Of a stretch of 64,000 bases of DNA, positions 33,890-43,107 are shown in pieces; within the stretch, counting starts at the first letter, position 1; each line of letters starts with the position of its first letter. The translations under genes were made by a program, and so were the position numbers. This stretch comes from Exobacillus caeni (GTDB lineage: Bacteria; Bacillota; Bacilli; Bacillales; Guptibacillaceae): assembly GCF_005747095.1 (NCBI RefSeq), contig NZ_SWLG01000001.1:1-64000 (forward strand). The letters run 5' to 3'. The notes beneath the pieces were generated by a model. It was not told the DNA's origin. It did no database searches and saw only the letters and a list, made by a program, of their open reading frames with translations.

Positions 33890-34011
33890 AGGTGTCTCCT
33901 TTCAATGATAAAAAATAAAATGCTTCCCTAATCTATTTCGTTAGACGAAGTTTTTTTCCTTCCTGTTTATGCAACCCTGTTATTTATGAATATATTATGA
34001 GAAGAGCTGTC

Positions 34012-34470
34012 TTTTTAAAAGGCTCTTTTCCCAGACTTTTTTGCTTAATAAGTGACACATTAGAGAGGAACTGCGACATAACGGATGGATGGCCGCTGCG
34101 GAAATACACTACGCTTTCCGCGGGCTCGCGCTGAGCCTCCTCACTCGCACAAAACGCTCCTTGCGGGGTCTCAGCGTCATCGCTGTCCCGCAGGAGTCTA
34201 TGTGTATTTCCTTCGCTGAGCTGTGCTTTGACGCTCTACATCTTTGAAAAACGTCAATTGATTGGAGCGGAAGGCAGTCGACTCGTCGACTCCTCGAAAA
34301 TGTCCATCGTGGGATGTAACGCTGCCGAAGCTTCCCTGGTCCTACGGGAAAAACAACAGCTAAAGCGTTGCCCGCGGAAAGCGAACTGCCCGAGTGGAAA
34401 TCAAGGCTGCAATTGCGTCACAGTTTATCGCTATAATGAACAACAAAGCTTGCGAAAACGGTCCAAAAGA
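34012..34470. repeat. Modular intergenic repeat, copy 3 (inverted X module plus Y module)
   Basis: It begins with TAAAAGGCTCTTTTC and carries an inverted X module (GGAAATACACTACGC to CTATGTGTATTTCC, 34098-34212), then an inserted-looking linker and a Y module (GGAGCGGAAGGCAGTCGACT to GCGAACTGCCC). The right end is degenerate. It occupies most of the 649-nt gap between the peptidase gene and the coat-protein gene. Open frames here were not accepted. Confidence 0.8.
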
Positions 34471-34538
34471 AAAATCCGAACTGATTCGAAATCTGAATCA
34501 GTCGGATTTGTTTTACTTTTATCCCAGCATAAAAGTAT

Positions 34539-34883
34539 TTACATCATTGTTTTGCCGTCATAAGGAAATTGTGTGGTCGTATAATTTGTGAATTGCTGAT
34601 GTGATTGCTGAATCTGCTGCTCTGTAGCTGGTTCGAGCTTGTACCAGCCTTTTTGGAACATTAAGTTAAAGAAGTCACGCTGGCACTGTTGCGTTTCGTT
34701 GAAGATCGTGATCAAGTCATCATAGAGTGCTTCATGGCTTGCTTCATTTAATGCTGTACAATATGAATCGGTCATGTACTTTTCTGTCGCAAGCATATCA
34801 TTCGAAAAATCGCGGTCATTCATTAAAGGTGTTTTTGGAACACTTGTTTTTGGGTTTTTAATTTTGCTTTGATTCTGGTTCAT
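34539..34883 (-). CDS. CotF-like spore coat protein
   Basis: It is a 114-aa protein with the Coat_F pattern: DMLATEKYMTDSYCTALNEAS followed by LITIFNETQQCQRDFFNLMFQKGWY. Such proteins are spore-coat components made in the mother cell. The sequence is Q/N-rich at both ends. It is 13 nt downstream of a second CotF-like gene and probably part of the same transcript. Ribosome binding site AAGAGGAGG. Confidence 0.88.
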   Translation of the reverse strand: MNQNQSKIKNPKTSVPKTPLMNDRDFSNDMLATEKYMTDSYCTALNEASHEALYDDLITIFNETQQCQRDFFNLMFQKGWYKLEPATEQQIQQSHQQFTNYTTTQFPYDGKTMM

Positions 34884-34896
34884 CGAAATCCTCCTC

Positions 34897-35208
34897 TTAT
34901 TGTTGTGGCATATTTTGCTGCATGCCCTGCTGAATTCCAGCTGATGGCTGTGTTTTTTCCTGAAGATGCATCTCCATATGATTTAAGATTTTCTGGTAAT
35001 GCTGCTGATGCATTTGTCCTGCTTTATCCAGTGCAGCTTTTACATCCTGGTCCTGGCAAAGATCCGCATAAAAATGGGCCTTTTTCATCGCCATTAAATT
35101 CCATGACATCATATCAGTTAGATAAAGATGGTCTTTCGTTGAAAGTACCTTAGGGGGGTGTTGCATAACACCCTGCTGTTGCTGGTTCTGCGGTTGCTGT
35201 TGTTGCAT
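34897..35208 (-). CDS. yusN: CotF-like spore coat protein, glutamine-rich (YusN-like)
   Basis: It is a 103-aa protein: a glutamine-rich N-terminal arm, a helical Coat_F domain (STKDHLYLTDMMSWNLMAMKKAHFYADLC), and a methionine/glutamine-rich C-terminus. The position next to fadM matches yusN in B. subtilis. It is the upstream member of the pair with 34539-34883. The ribosome binding site is AAAGGAGG. Sporulation control is expected; I could not identify a SigK or SigE promoter with confidence. Confidence 0.8.
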   Translation of the reverse strand: MQQQQPQNQQQQGVMQHPPKVLSTKDHLYLTDMMSWNLMAMKKAHFYADLCQDQDVKAALDKAGQMHQQHYQKILNHMEMHLQEKTQPSAGIQQGMQQNMPQQ

Positions 35209-35526
35209 TTGGAATACCTCCTTTTTTTACCATTTACAAGAATTGTTTATCGACTTTAGGATTCCACAGGACTGTAGTTCTATTCAGTGTTTCTAAGCCT
35301 TTTATAACGGGTAATCCCTAAATACCTGACAAGTTTTAAACGTACCCCTGAGGAAAACGGTAAAATCCCGTGAAAAGATAGTCCCAATTTATAAATTTCA
35401 TGATAAAATACAGTTAGAGGCGAAATATGGCGATTTTTGGGGCGATTCGATAGAGCTTGCAGGTATTTCTGTCTAGATAATTAGTAAGACCTTTTAAACT
35501 GTATGCGTTTGCACGGAGGGGTTTTT
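35209..35526. other. Intergenic region, divergent coat genes and fadM
   Basis: The 318-nt gap is AT-rich. A GATAAAAT near 35401-35408 could be part of a -10 box for fadM. I see no terminator, repeat or operator that I can support. Confidence 0.3.
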
Positions 35527-36444
35527 ATGGAACAAGTAATGCGTAACTTTTTTTTGTTCATGGGCAAAAATAAATTGGCTACAAAGATGGCCAAAAAATA
35601 CGGAATGCGATTTGGAGCAGGACGTTTTGTAGCGGGTGCATCCCTGGAAGCATCCTTAAATGCAATTAAAGAATTAAATAAAAAAGGCCTATGTGTTACG
35701 ATCGATCATCTCGGCGAATTTGTGGATGATGCAAATGAAGCGCAGGAAATGGCAGATCACTGTATAAAAGCAATCGAATCCATTGCAAAAGAAGGCCTTG
35801 ATTCCCAGTTATCCTTAAAACTTACATCGATGGGATTGGATATTGATGAAAAGTTAGCTCTGGATAACATGCGCCAGATCATGGAAGCGGCTGACAAGAA
35901 TGATGTGTTTGTAACGATCGATATGGAAGACTTTGAAAGATGCCAGAAAACGATAGATATCTTTAAGGAACTGAAAAAGGATTACGAAAACATCGGGACA
36001 GTTATCCAGGCCTATTTATATCGGACAAGCGACGATATTGAAGACTTGAATCAGTATTCGCCAAATTTGCGATTGGTTAAAGGCGCATATAAAGAGTCTC
36101 CGAAAGTAGCTTTTCCGGAGAAAAAAGATGTGGATGAGAACTTTAAAAAAATCATCAAGATGCACTTGCTGAATGGAAATTATACAGCGGTTGCAACACA
36201 CGATGATAACATTATTGAATATACGAAAAAGCTGGTGGAAGAGCATAACATCCCGCGCGAGCAGTTTGAATTCCAGATGCTGTACGGAATTCGCGTCGAA
36301 AGGCAGGAAGAGCTTTTAAAAGAAGGGTACAAGATGCGGGTATATGTGCCATACGGGAAAGATTGGTATGGATATTTTATGCGCAGGCTTGCTGAAAGAC
36401 CAGCGAACGTAGCATTTGTGTTAAAAGGAATCCTAAAGGGATAA
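35527..36444 (+). CDS. fadM: Proline dehydrogenase (FadM/YusM)
   Basis: It is a 305-aa FAD enzyme that oxidises proline to pyrroline-5-carboxylate at the membrane. The barrel signature strands are SLKLTSMGLDID, VIQAYLYRTSDD, RLVKGAYKESP and the terminal RVYVPYGKDWYGYFMRRLAERPANV, with the arginine pair that binds proline. ATG 35527 follows GGAGGGG; an in-frame start at 35503 is less likely. In B. subtilis the same gene precedes fadN. Terminator follows. Confidence 0.9.
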   Translation: MEQVMRNFFLFMGKNKLATKMAKKYGMRFGAGRFVAGASLEASLNAIKELNKKGLCVTIDHLGEFVDDANEAQEMADHCIKAIESIAKEGLDSQLSLKLTSMGLDIDEKLALDNMRQIMEAADKNDVFVTIDMEDFERCQKTIDIFKELKKDYENIGTVIQAYLYRTSDDIEDLNQYSPNLRLVKGAYKESPKVAFPEKKDVDENFKKIIKMHLLNGNYTAVATHDDNIIEYTKKLVEEHNIPREQFEFQMLYGIRVERQEELLKEGYKMRVYVPYGKDWYGYFMRRLAERPANVAFVLKGILKG

Positions 36445-36445
36445 A

Positions 36446-36472
36446 CAGGCCTTAAACGGTCTGTTTTTTTTA
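36446..36472 (+). terminator. Terminator of fadM
   Basis: AACAGGCC / GGTCTGTT with a short loop followed by a run of T. Confidence 0.8.
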
Positions 36473-36541
36473 ATTGATCCGAAAAATATATAAAAGAAAA
36501 TAACTTCTTCATATTGCTAAGTTTCAGAAAATATCGTATAG

Positions 36542-36570
36542 TTGAGGTAGAAATTGGTTTGCACTATTTT
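36542..36570 (+). promoter_or_regulatory. Possible promoter of fadNAE
   Basis: TTGAGG (36542-36547) and TATTTT (36565-36570) are 17 bp apart, directly before the FadR box. Match to consensus is moderate. Confidence 0.45.
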
Positions 36571-36584
36571 TTTTGAGCAAAAAA

Positions 36585-36602
36585 TGAATGAGTATTCATT
36601 CA
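36585..36602. promoter_or_regulatory. FadR operator before fadNAE
   Basis: TGAATGAGTATTCATTCA is an inverted repeat that fits the Bacillus FadR consensus TGAATGANTANTCATTCA. FadR represses fatty acid degradation genes and is released by long-chain acyl-CoA. Confidence 0.88.
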
Positions 36603-36620
36603 AGGTCAAGGAGGTCCGTT

Positions 36621-39017
36621 ATGACACGCAGTATTCGTAAAGTAGCAGTACTCGGGTCAGGTGTAATGGGGTCAGGCATCGCAGCACATTTAGCGAATGT
36701 TGGAATTCCGAGTCTTTTATTAGACATCGTTCCCAAACAGCTGACTGATCAAGAAGAAGCAAAAGGGCTAACTCTGGAATCTCCCTATGTGAGGAATCGA
36801 ATTGCGCAGGATGCGCTGGCAAAATTGAAAAAACAAAAACCGGCACCGCTTTCTAAAAAGGATCATCTCGCCCTTATCGAACCGGGGAACCTGGAAGATG
36901 ATCTTGAAAAACTAAGCGAAGTAGACTGGATTATAGAAGTGGTTGTTGAAAATCTAGATGTTAAAAAGCAGGTCTTCGAGAAGGTTGAAAAATATCGTAA
37001 ACCTGGTTCGATAGTAAGTTCCAACACTTCCGGGATATCAGTGGAAGCAATGTCGGAAGGACGATCAGACGAATTTAAATCCCACTTTCTGGGGACACAC
37101 TTCTTTAACCCGCCTAGATACTTAAAATTGTTAGAAATTATACCTACAGAAGCAACAGACCCTGAAATCGTTTTGTTTATGAAGCGATTTGGCGAGGATG
37201 TGCTTGGAAAAGGTGTAGTAGAAGCCAAAGATACACCGAACTTCATCGCGAACAGAATTGGCACCTATGGGCTTCTCGTTACTGCAAGAGAAATGCTCGA
37301 ACGCGGCTTTACAGTCGGGGAAGTGGATTCAGTAACAGGTCCGTTGATCGGAAGGCCTAAGAGCGCAACGTTCCGAACACTTGATGTAGTCGGCTTAGAT
37401 ACATTTATTCATGTGGCACGAAATGTATTCGACCAGGTGGAAGGAAAAGAGAAGGATGTCTTTGATGTACCGGAGTTCATGCTTCAAATGCAGGAAAAAG
37501 GATGGATCGGTGCTAAGGCTGGCCAGGGCTTCTTCTTAAAGAAGAAAGGGGCTAAAGGCAGCGAAATCCTTGAGTTGAATCCGCAAACGATGGAATATGA
37601 AGAGCGCAAGAAATTGAAAACGCCTTCAGTGGAAGCGACGAAACAGGCAAAATCGAAAGCGGAAAAGATTAAGACACTTGCATACGCAAAAGATCGTGCT
37701 GGTGAGTTGATCTGGAATATCTTAAAACCTGTGCTCCTTTATTCAGCAGAAAAAGCTTATGAAATCGCTGATGATATCTATTCGATTGACCAGGCGATGA
37801 AATGGGGCTTCGGCTGGGAGCAAGGACCGTTCGAAACATGGGATGCGTTAGGCCTGGAAAAGTCTGTTGAAAGAATGAAAGAAGAAGGCGAAGAAATTCC
37901 TGATTGGATCACTGAAATGCTTGATAAAGGTTTTAGTTCTTTTTATAAAAAAGAAGATGGAAAGCTGTTTTTCTATCAAACCGGTGATTACATGCAGGTT
38001 GAAGTGAATCCAAAAGAAATCCATTTAAAAGGATTAAAGGCACAAAACAAGATTATTAAGAAAAACACCGGTGCAACGATGATCGATCTTGGGGACGACG
38101 TAGCTGGCCTTGAGTTCCATTCGCAAAACAATGCGATCGGCCTTGATATTTTGCAGGCGATCAACGATGCGATCGATGAGGTTGAAAAGAATTACAAAGG
38201 GCTTGTGATCGGCAATCAGGGCAAAAACTTCTGCGTTGGCGCAAACCTTGCGCTTATCTTAATGGAAGCCCAGGATGATAACTATTTTGAAATCGAAATG
38301 GTGGCGAAGAAGTTCCAGCAAACGATGAGCAGAATCCGTTATTCGGCAAGGCCTGTCGTTGCAGCGCCATTCCAGATGACCCTTGGAGGCGGAACTGAAG
38401 TATGTTTGCCGGCAGCATCCATGCAGGCATCTTTAGAAACGTATATGGGCCTTGTTGAAGTTGGTGTAGGGTTAATCCCTGGCGGTGGCGGAAACAAAGA
38501 GCTATACATGCGTCAGCTGGAACGGGTTCCAAACGGTGTAGAAGTAGACCTGCAAAAGATCGCCATCAGTGTATTTGAGACGATTGCGATGGCAAAGGTT
38601 TCAAAATCTGCTCATGAAGCGGAAGAGCTTGGCTTTATCCGTAAGCAGGATGGCATCAGTGTGAACGCGGATCACCTTTTATATGATGCAAAGCAGCGAG
38701 CGATATTCCTTGCAGATCAAGGATACCAGCCTCCTGGCAGGAAGAAGATTCCAGTGGCCGGAGAAGCGGGATACGCGGCGATGGTCATGGGAGCAGAGAC
38801 GATGAAGTGGAGCGGCTATTTAAGTGATCATGATTTAAAGATTGCGAAAAAGCTCGCCAATGTTATCGCAGGAGGAAAAGTGCCTGAGGGAACACTTGTT
38901 GATGAACAGTATTTGCTTGACCTTGAAAGAGAGGCATTCCTTAGCCTTGTAGCAGAGCCAAAGACTCAACAGAGAATGCAGCACATGCTACTAAAAGGAA
39001 AGCCATTACGCAATTAA
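36621..39017 (+). CDS. fadN: Fatty acid oxidation protein: 3-hydroxyacyl-CoA dehydrogenase / enoyl-CoA hydratase
   Basis: It is a 798-aa bifunctional enzyme of beta-oxidation. The N-terminal NAD-binding motif is LGSGVMGSGIAAHLANVGI; the dehydrogenase C-terminal helical domain runs to about residue 430; the enoyl-CoA hydratase part (about 470-700) includes IGNQGKNFCVGANL and MTLGGGTEVCL. ATG 36621 follows AAGGAGGT; an upstream ATG overlaps the FadR box. First gene of fadN-fadA-fadE; together with FadA and FadE it completes beta-oxidation. Confidence 0.93.
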   Translation: MTRSIRKVAVLGSGVMGSGIAAHLANVGIPSLLLDIVPKQLTDQEEAKGLTLESPYVRNRIAQDALAKLKKQKPAPLSKKDHLALIEPGNLEDDLEKLSEVDWIIEVVVENLDVKKQVFEKVEKYRKPGSIVSSNTSGISVEAMSEGRSDEFKSHFLGTHFFNPPRYLKLLEIIPTEATDPEIVLFMKRFGEDVLGKGVVEAKDTPNFIANRIGTYGLLVTAREMLERGFTVGEVDSVTGPLIGRPKSATFRTLDVVGLDTFIHVARNVFDQVEGKEKDVFDVPEFMLQMQEKGWIGAKAGQGFFLKKKGAKGSEILELNPQTMEYEERKKLKTPSVEATKQAKSKAEKIKTLAYAKDRAGELIWNILKPVLLYSAEKAYEIADDIYSIDQAMKWGFGWEQGPFETWDALGLEKSVERMKEEGEEIPDWITEMLDKGFSSFYKKEDGKLFFYQTGDYMQVEVNPKEIHLKGLKAQNKIIKKNTGATMIDLGDDVAGLEFHSQNNAIGLDILQAINDAIDEVEKNYKGLVIGNQGKNFCVGANLALILMEAQDDNYFEIEMVAKKFQQTMSRIRYSARPVVAAPFQMTLGGGTEVCLPAASMQASLETYMGLVEVGVGLIPGGGGNKELYMRQLERVPNGVEVDLQKIAISVFETIAMAKVSKSAHEAEELGFIRKQDGISVNADHLLYDAKQRAIFLADQGYQPPGRKKIPVAGEAGYAAMVMGAETMKWSGYLSDHDLKIAKKLANVIAGGKVPEGTLVDEQYLLDLEREAFLSLVAEPKTQQRMQHMLLKGKPLRN

Positions 39018-39042
39018 CAGTGGTACTAAGGAGGGGAGTCTT

Positions 39043-40218
39043 ATGAAAGAAGCGGTAATTGTATCCGGTGCAAGAACGCCGGTTGGAAAAGCCAAGAAAG
39101 GAACATTAGCCAATTACAGGCCGGACGATCTTGGCGCTATAACTGTGAAAGAAACGTTAAAAAGAGCAGGTGGATACGAAGGAGACATCGATGACCTGAT
39201 CTTCGGGTGTGCGATCCCGGAAGCGGAACAGGGATTGAACGTAGCGAGGATGATCGGAGCCAGGGCAGGAGTAAAGGAAACTGTACCTGCCATTACGGTC
39301 AACCGATATTGTTCTTCCGGTCTTCAAAGTATTGCCTATGCTGCAGAGCGAATTATGCTTGGCCATGCATCCACGATTATTGCCGGCGGAACAGAGTCGA
39401 TGAGTTTGATACCGATGGGCGGCCATGTCGTGAAGCCGAATCCGACTCTAGTAGAGGAGCAACCGGAATACATCATGGGAATGGGCCACACAGCAGAAGA
39501 AGTAGCAAGAAGATTCAATATTAGCAGGGAAGACCAGGATGCGTTTGCATTACGAAGTCACCAGAGAGCTGCAGATGCGATAAAGAATGGACGCTTCCAG
39601 GATGAAATCGTACCGGTAGAATTCACTAAACGCTGGGTTGATGACAACAATAAGCTGCAGGAAAAACAGATCGTCTTTAGCCAGGATGAAGGAGTCCGTG
39701 CTGAAACGTCCATGCAGGCGCTTGCTAAATTGAGACCGGCATTTAACGTAAGAGGTTCCGTAACTGCAGGTAACTCCTCACAAATGAGCGACGGAGCAGC
39801 TTCCGTTCTTGTGATGGATAAAGAAAAGGCTGAAAGCGAAGGCTTGAAGCCGTTAGCAAGGTTCAGAGGATTTGCTGTTGCCGGAGTAGCACCTGAAATA
39901 ATGGGTGTTGGTCCAATAGAAGCAGTTCCAAGAGCACTTAAAATTGCAGGATTAGAACTATCTGATATCGGCTTGATCGAGCTAAACGAAGCATTTGCTT
40001 CCCAGTCCTTGCAGGTCATCCGCGAACTGGGACTCAATGAAGATAAAGTTAACGTAAATGGCGGTGCGATCGCGCTTGGCCATCCGATGGGATGCACAGG
40101 AACAAAATTGACACTCAGCTTAATCCATGAAATGAAACGCCGAAACGAGCAATTTGGAATTGTAACCATGTGTATCGGCGGAGGTATGGGTGCAGCAGGA
40201 GTATTTGAATTATTATAA
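39043..40218 (+). CDS. fadA: Acetyl-CoA acyltransferase (3-ketoacyl-CoA thiolase)
   Basis: It is a 391-aa thiolase that cleaves 3-ketoacyl-CoA with CoA. The catalytic cysteine is in NRYCSSGLQS near residue 88, the histidine in IALGHPMGCTG and the second cysteine in MCIGGGMGAA. It starts at ATG 39043 after AAGGAGGGG, 25 nt after fadN. Confidence 0.95.
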   Translation: MKEAVIVSGARTPVGKAKKGTLANYRPDDLGAITVKETLKRAGGYEGDIDDLIFGCAIPEAEQGLNVARMIGARAGVKETVPAITVNRYCSSGLQSIAYAAERIMLGHASTIIAGGTESMSLIPMGGHVVKPNPTLVEEQPEYIMGMGHTAEEVARRFNISREDQDAFALRSHQRAADAIKNGRFQDEIVPVEFTKRWVDDNNKLQEKQIVFSQDEGVRAETSMQALAKLRPAFNVRGSVTAGNSSQMSDGAASVLVMDKEKAESEGLKPLARFRGFAVAGVAPEIMGVGPIEAVPRALKIAGLELSDIGLIELNEAFASQSLQVIRELGLNEDKVNVNGGAIALGHPMGCTGTKLTLSLIHEMKRRNEQFGIVTMCIGGGMGAAGVFELL

Positions 40219-40246
40219 AACAAGTTAACCTGAGGGAGGGTTATTC

Positions 40247-42031
40247 ATGTCTAACACTGCAGACAAAGTAGTAAAAGGGGCAAGCTTTTTAGTAGAAGAC
40301 CACGGTACGGATGTTGTTTTTACACCGGAGGATCTAACAGACGAACATATCATGATGGCAAGAACAACAGAGGAGTTTGTGTTAAAAGAAGTTGTTCCTC
40401 ATCATGAAGAAATTGAAAACCACCAGTTTGATATATCAAGAAACCTTTTGACCAAAGCAGGTGAGCTTGGCTTGCTTGGAGCGGATGTACCTGAAGCGTA
40501 CGGCGGTCTTGGACTTGATAAAATCAGTTCTTCTGTTATCACGGAAAAGTTTGCACGCGCGGGAGCATTTTCTTTAAGCTACGGAGCCCACGTAGGGATC
40601 GGATCATTGCCGATTGTATTCTTTGGAAACGAAGAGCAAAAGAAAAAATATTTGCCTCCTCTTGCATCAGGAGAGAAAATCGCGGCTTACGCATTGACTG
40701 AGCCAGGTTCTGGTTCTGACGCGCTTGGAGCAAAAACAACGGCGAAATTAAACGAAGAGGGCACACACTATATTTTAAACGGCGAAAAGCAATGGATCAC
40801 AAACTCTGCTTTTGCCGATATTTTCATCGTGTATGCAAAAATTGACGGAGAACAATTTACTGCATTTATTGTGGAAAGAGACTATGACGGAGTGTCTACT
40901 GGTCCTGAGGAAAAGAAAATGGGAATCAAAGGTTCTTCCACACGTACATTGATTCTTGAGGATGTGGCGGTTCCTAAAGAAAACCTTCTTGGCGAGCCTG
41001 GAAAAGGGCATGTGATCGCCTTTAATATCCTTAACGTTGGCCGCTACAAGCTTGCTGTTGGTACAATCGGCGGAATGAAGCGCGGGATCGAACTTTCTGC
41101 TAAATATGCGAACGAACGGAAGCAATTTAAAACTCCGATCGCGAAGTTCTCATTGATTCAAGAAAAGCTTGCAAACATGGCGCTTAAAACTTACGCATCT
41201 GAAAGCTCGGTTTACCGTACTGTTGGATTGTATGAAGACAGTTTCTCTAAGTTGTCTGAAGAAGCGCAAAACGATGGACGCCAGGTTGCCGCAGCGATCG
41301 CTGAATATGCGATTGAATGTTCATTAAATAAGTTCTTTGCTTCTGAAGCGCTCGATTACGTTGTAGATGAAGCAGTGCAAATTCACGGCGGATACGGCTT
41401 CATGTCCGAATATGAAGTAGAAACAATGTATAGAGACTCACGTATCAACCGTATCTTTGAAGGTACAAACGAAATCAACCGCCTTCTTGTTCCTGGAACG
41501 CTGGTACGTAAAACAATGAAGGGCGAGCTTCCGTTAATGGAAAAAGCAACAGCTTTACAAGAAGAGCTGATGGTGCTGATGCCGCAGGAAGTCGGCGACG
41601 AGCCTCTAGAGCAGGAAAAGTACCTTGTGCAAATGGCGAAGAAAGTCTTCTTGATGACTGCAGGCCTTGCTGTACAAAAGTACGGCCAGAAGCTTGAGCG
41701 CGAACAAGAGGTGCTTGCGAACATCGCTGATATCGTTAGTGAGGTCTATGCGATGGAAAGCTGTGTGCTTCGTACTGAAAAAGCAATCAACAAGTCAAAC
41801 GCTGAAAAAGAACAACAAAAGCTATTGTTAACGCAGGTATTCTGTCAGGAATCTATCAACAGAATCGAAGCACACGCGAAGGAAACATTGATTGCGGTTG
41901 AAGAAGGAGACACACTTCGAATGATGCTGTCTGCTTTACGTAAATTGACACGCCATACTCCGGTCAATGTTATTAAGAAAAAACGTGAAATCGCTGCTAA
42001 AGTCCTTGAAAACGAACGTTACACTGTCTAA
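40247..42031 (+). CDS. fadE: Acyl-CoA dehydrogenase
   Basis: It is a 594-aa FAD-dependent dehydrogenase that makes trans-2-enoyl-CoA. It shows the flavin-binding YALTEPGSGSDALG, the QWITNSAFAD region, and the catalytic glutamate in FEGTNEINRLL near residue 407. A C-terminal extension of about 180 aa is typical of the FadE/VLCAD branch. Ribosome binding site GAGGGAGG. Last gene of the fad operon, followed by a long structured terminator. Confidence 0.93.
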   Translation: MSNTADKVVKGASFLVEDHGTDVVFTPEDLTDEHIMMARTTEEFVLKEVVPHHEEIENHQFDISRNLLTKAGELGLLGADVPEAYGGLGLDKISSSVITEKFARAGAFSLSYGAHVGIGSLPIVFFGNEEQKKKYLPPLASGEKIAAYALTEPGSGSDALGAKTTAKLNEEGTHYILNGEKQWITNSAFADIFIVYAKIDGEQFTAFIVERDYDGVSTGPEEKKMGIKGSSTRTLILEDVAVPKENLLGEPGKGHVIAFNILNVGRYKLAVGTIGGMKRGIELSAKYANERKQFKTPIAKFSLIQEKLANMALKTYASESSVYRTVGLYEDSFSKLSEEAQNDGRQVAAAIAEYAIECSLNKFFASEALDYVVDEAVQIHGGYGFMSEYEVETMYRDSRINRIFEGTNEINRLLVPGTLVRKTMKGELPLMEKATALQEELMVLMPQEVGDEPLEQEKYLVQMAKKVFLMTAGLAVQKYGQKLEREQEVLANIADIVSEVYAMESCVLRTEKAINKSNAEKEQQKLLLTQVFCQESINRIEAHAKETLIAVEEGDTLRMMLSALRKLTRHTPVNVIKKKREIAAKVLENERYTV

Positions 42032-42071
42032 TAAAAATTAAGTTTCCAAACTTATTTCTCTCACACTCTTA

Positions 42072-42184
42072 AAGAGGGTTGGCTAAAATCAAGGTTCTGT
42101 CCAATTCCAAAAGCCTGTTTGCAACCTGGTGTTGAATCCGGCTATTTGGAACAGTCAGCCCTGATAAGCCAGCCTTCTTTTTAT
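42072..42184 (+). terminator. Long structured terminator of fadNAE (hairpin C)
   Basis: The outer stem AGAGGGTTGGCT (42073-42084) and AGCCAGCCTTCT (42167-42178) is separated by about 80 nt that can pair further (CTGT-n4-TTCCAAAAGCC with GGCTATTTGGAACAG), and is followed by TTTTTATT. It is far larger than typical terminators. Confidence 0.7.
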
Positions 42185-42185
42185 T

Positions 42186-42500
42186 AAACTCTTTTCTAGA
42201 AGATTGTTGTTTTTGTAAAAAAGCGATAAACTTCGACATAACGGATGGAAGACCGATACGGAAATACATTACGCTTTCGGCTGGCTCGCGCTGAGCCTCC
42301 TCATTCGCGCAGCGGAGGGCAGTCGACTCCTGCGGGAAAAGCAACAGCTGAAGATCCCGCAGGAAGCGGTTTTTGCTGACGAGGAGCTGAAGTGTTGCCC
42401 GCGGAAAGCGAACTGCCCGGAGTGGAAGTCAATGCTGCAATTGCGTCGCAGTTCCTCTAATATGGAGCTTATTGCAACAAAGTATGTGAAAAGAGCCAAT
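42186..42500. repeat. Modular intergenic repeat, copy 4 (X fragment plus complete Y module)
   Basis: Left end AAACTCTTTTC and right end GAAAAGAGCC. A partial inverted X module (GGAAATACATTACGC, 42259-42273) is followed by a complete Y module bounded by GGGCAGTCGACT (42317-42328) and GCGAACTGCCC (42408-42418). It occupies the gap between fadE and yusI. Confidence 0.8.
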
Positions 42501-42661
42501 CATTAAGCATTTTTTTGATGTGTAAAATACTTTCTGGAAAAAGGATTTTGTCCTTTTTGCACGAACTATCCAAAAGAAGAGTATGCTTGATATTTGTTGG
42601 TAATAATTTATATGATAAACTGAATAATGAAAAGACTTTTATGGTGGAAAGGGGGATGGGA

Positions 42662-43021
42662 ATGGCCCTGGATTTTTACCAGTATCCGAAGTGCGGCACA
42701 TGCCAGAAAGCGAAAAAGTGGTTTGAGAACAACGGCGTTGAGGTTAATGAGATACATATCGTTGAAAATCCTCCTTCAAGAGCTAAGCTGGAGGAGCTAT
42801 ACGAAAAAAGCGGACTACCGTTAAAAAAGTTTTTTAACACTAGCGGTAAAAAGTACCGAGAGCTGGGTTTGAAGGACAAAGTGAATTCAGCCTCAGAAGA
42901 TGAGCTTTTAGACCTCCTTTCATCAGACGGCATGCTGATCAAGCGTCCGATTGTAACAGATGGCGAGAAGGTAACAGTAGGATTTAAAGAAGAAACATTT
43001 GATGAAACATGGAAACGTTAA
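42662..43021 (+). CDS. yusI: ArsC/Spx family protein YusI
   Basis: It is a 119-aa thioredoxin-fold protein of the ArsC/Spx family, starting MALDFYQYPKCGTCQKAKKW with the C-x-x-C pair of that family, and ending with the RPIV segment (IKRPIVTDG) typical of ArsC-like proteins. Its substrate is unknown. ATG 42662 follows AAAGGGGG; the frame is open from 42515 and begins in the repeat. Position next to gcvH matches B. subtilis. Confidence 0.88.
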   Translation: MALDFYQYPKCGTCQKAKKWFENNGVEVNEIHIVENPPSRAKLEELYEKSGLPLKKFFNTSGKKYRELGLKDKVNSASEDELLDLLSSDGMLIKRPIVTDGEKVTVGFKEETFDETWKR

Positions 43022-43107
43022 TCTGTTGCTAATTTATAATAAGTATAATACGATACTAATTGTAAATAGGGCTTAGATTTCATAACAAACTAAATGGAGG
43101 AATCGAA

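Noticed and set aside
34228-34591. Open frames of 65-111 codons
   Set aside because: They lie within repeat copy 3 and read through palindromic sequence.
42515-42661. N-terminal extension of YusI
   Set aside because: The frame is open upstream, but it begins in the repeat and the ATG at 42662 has the good ribosome binding site and matches the family start.
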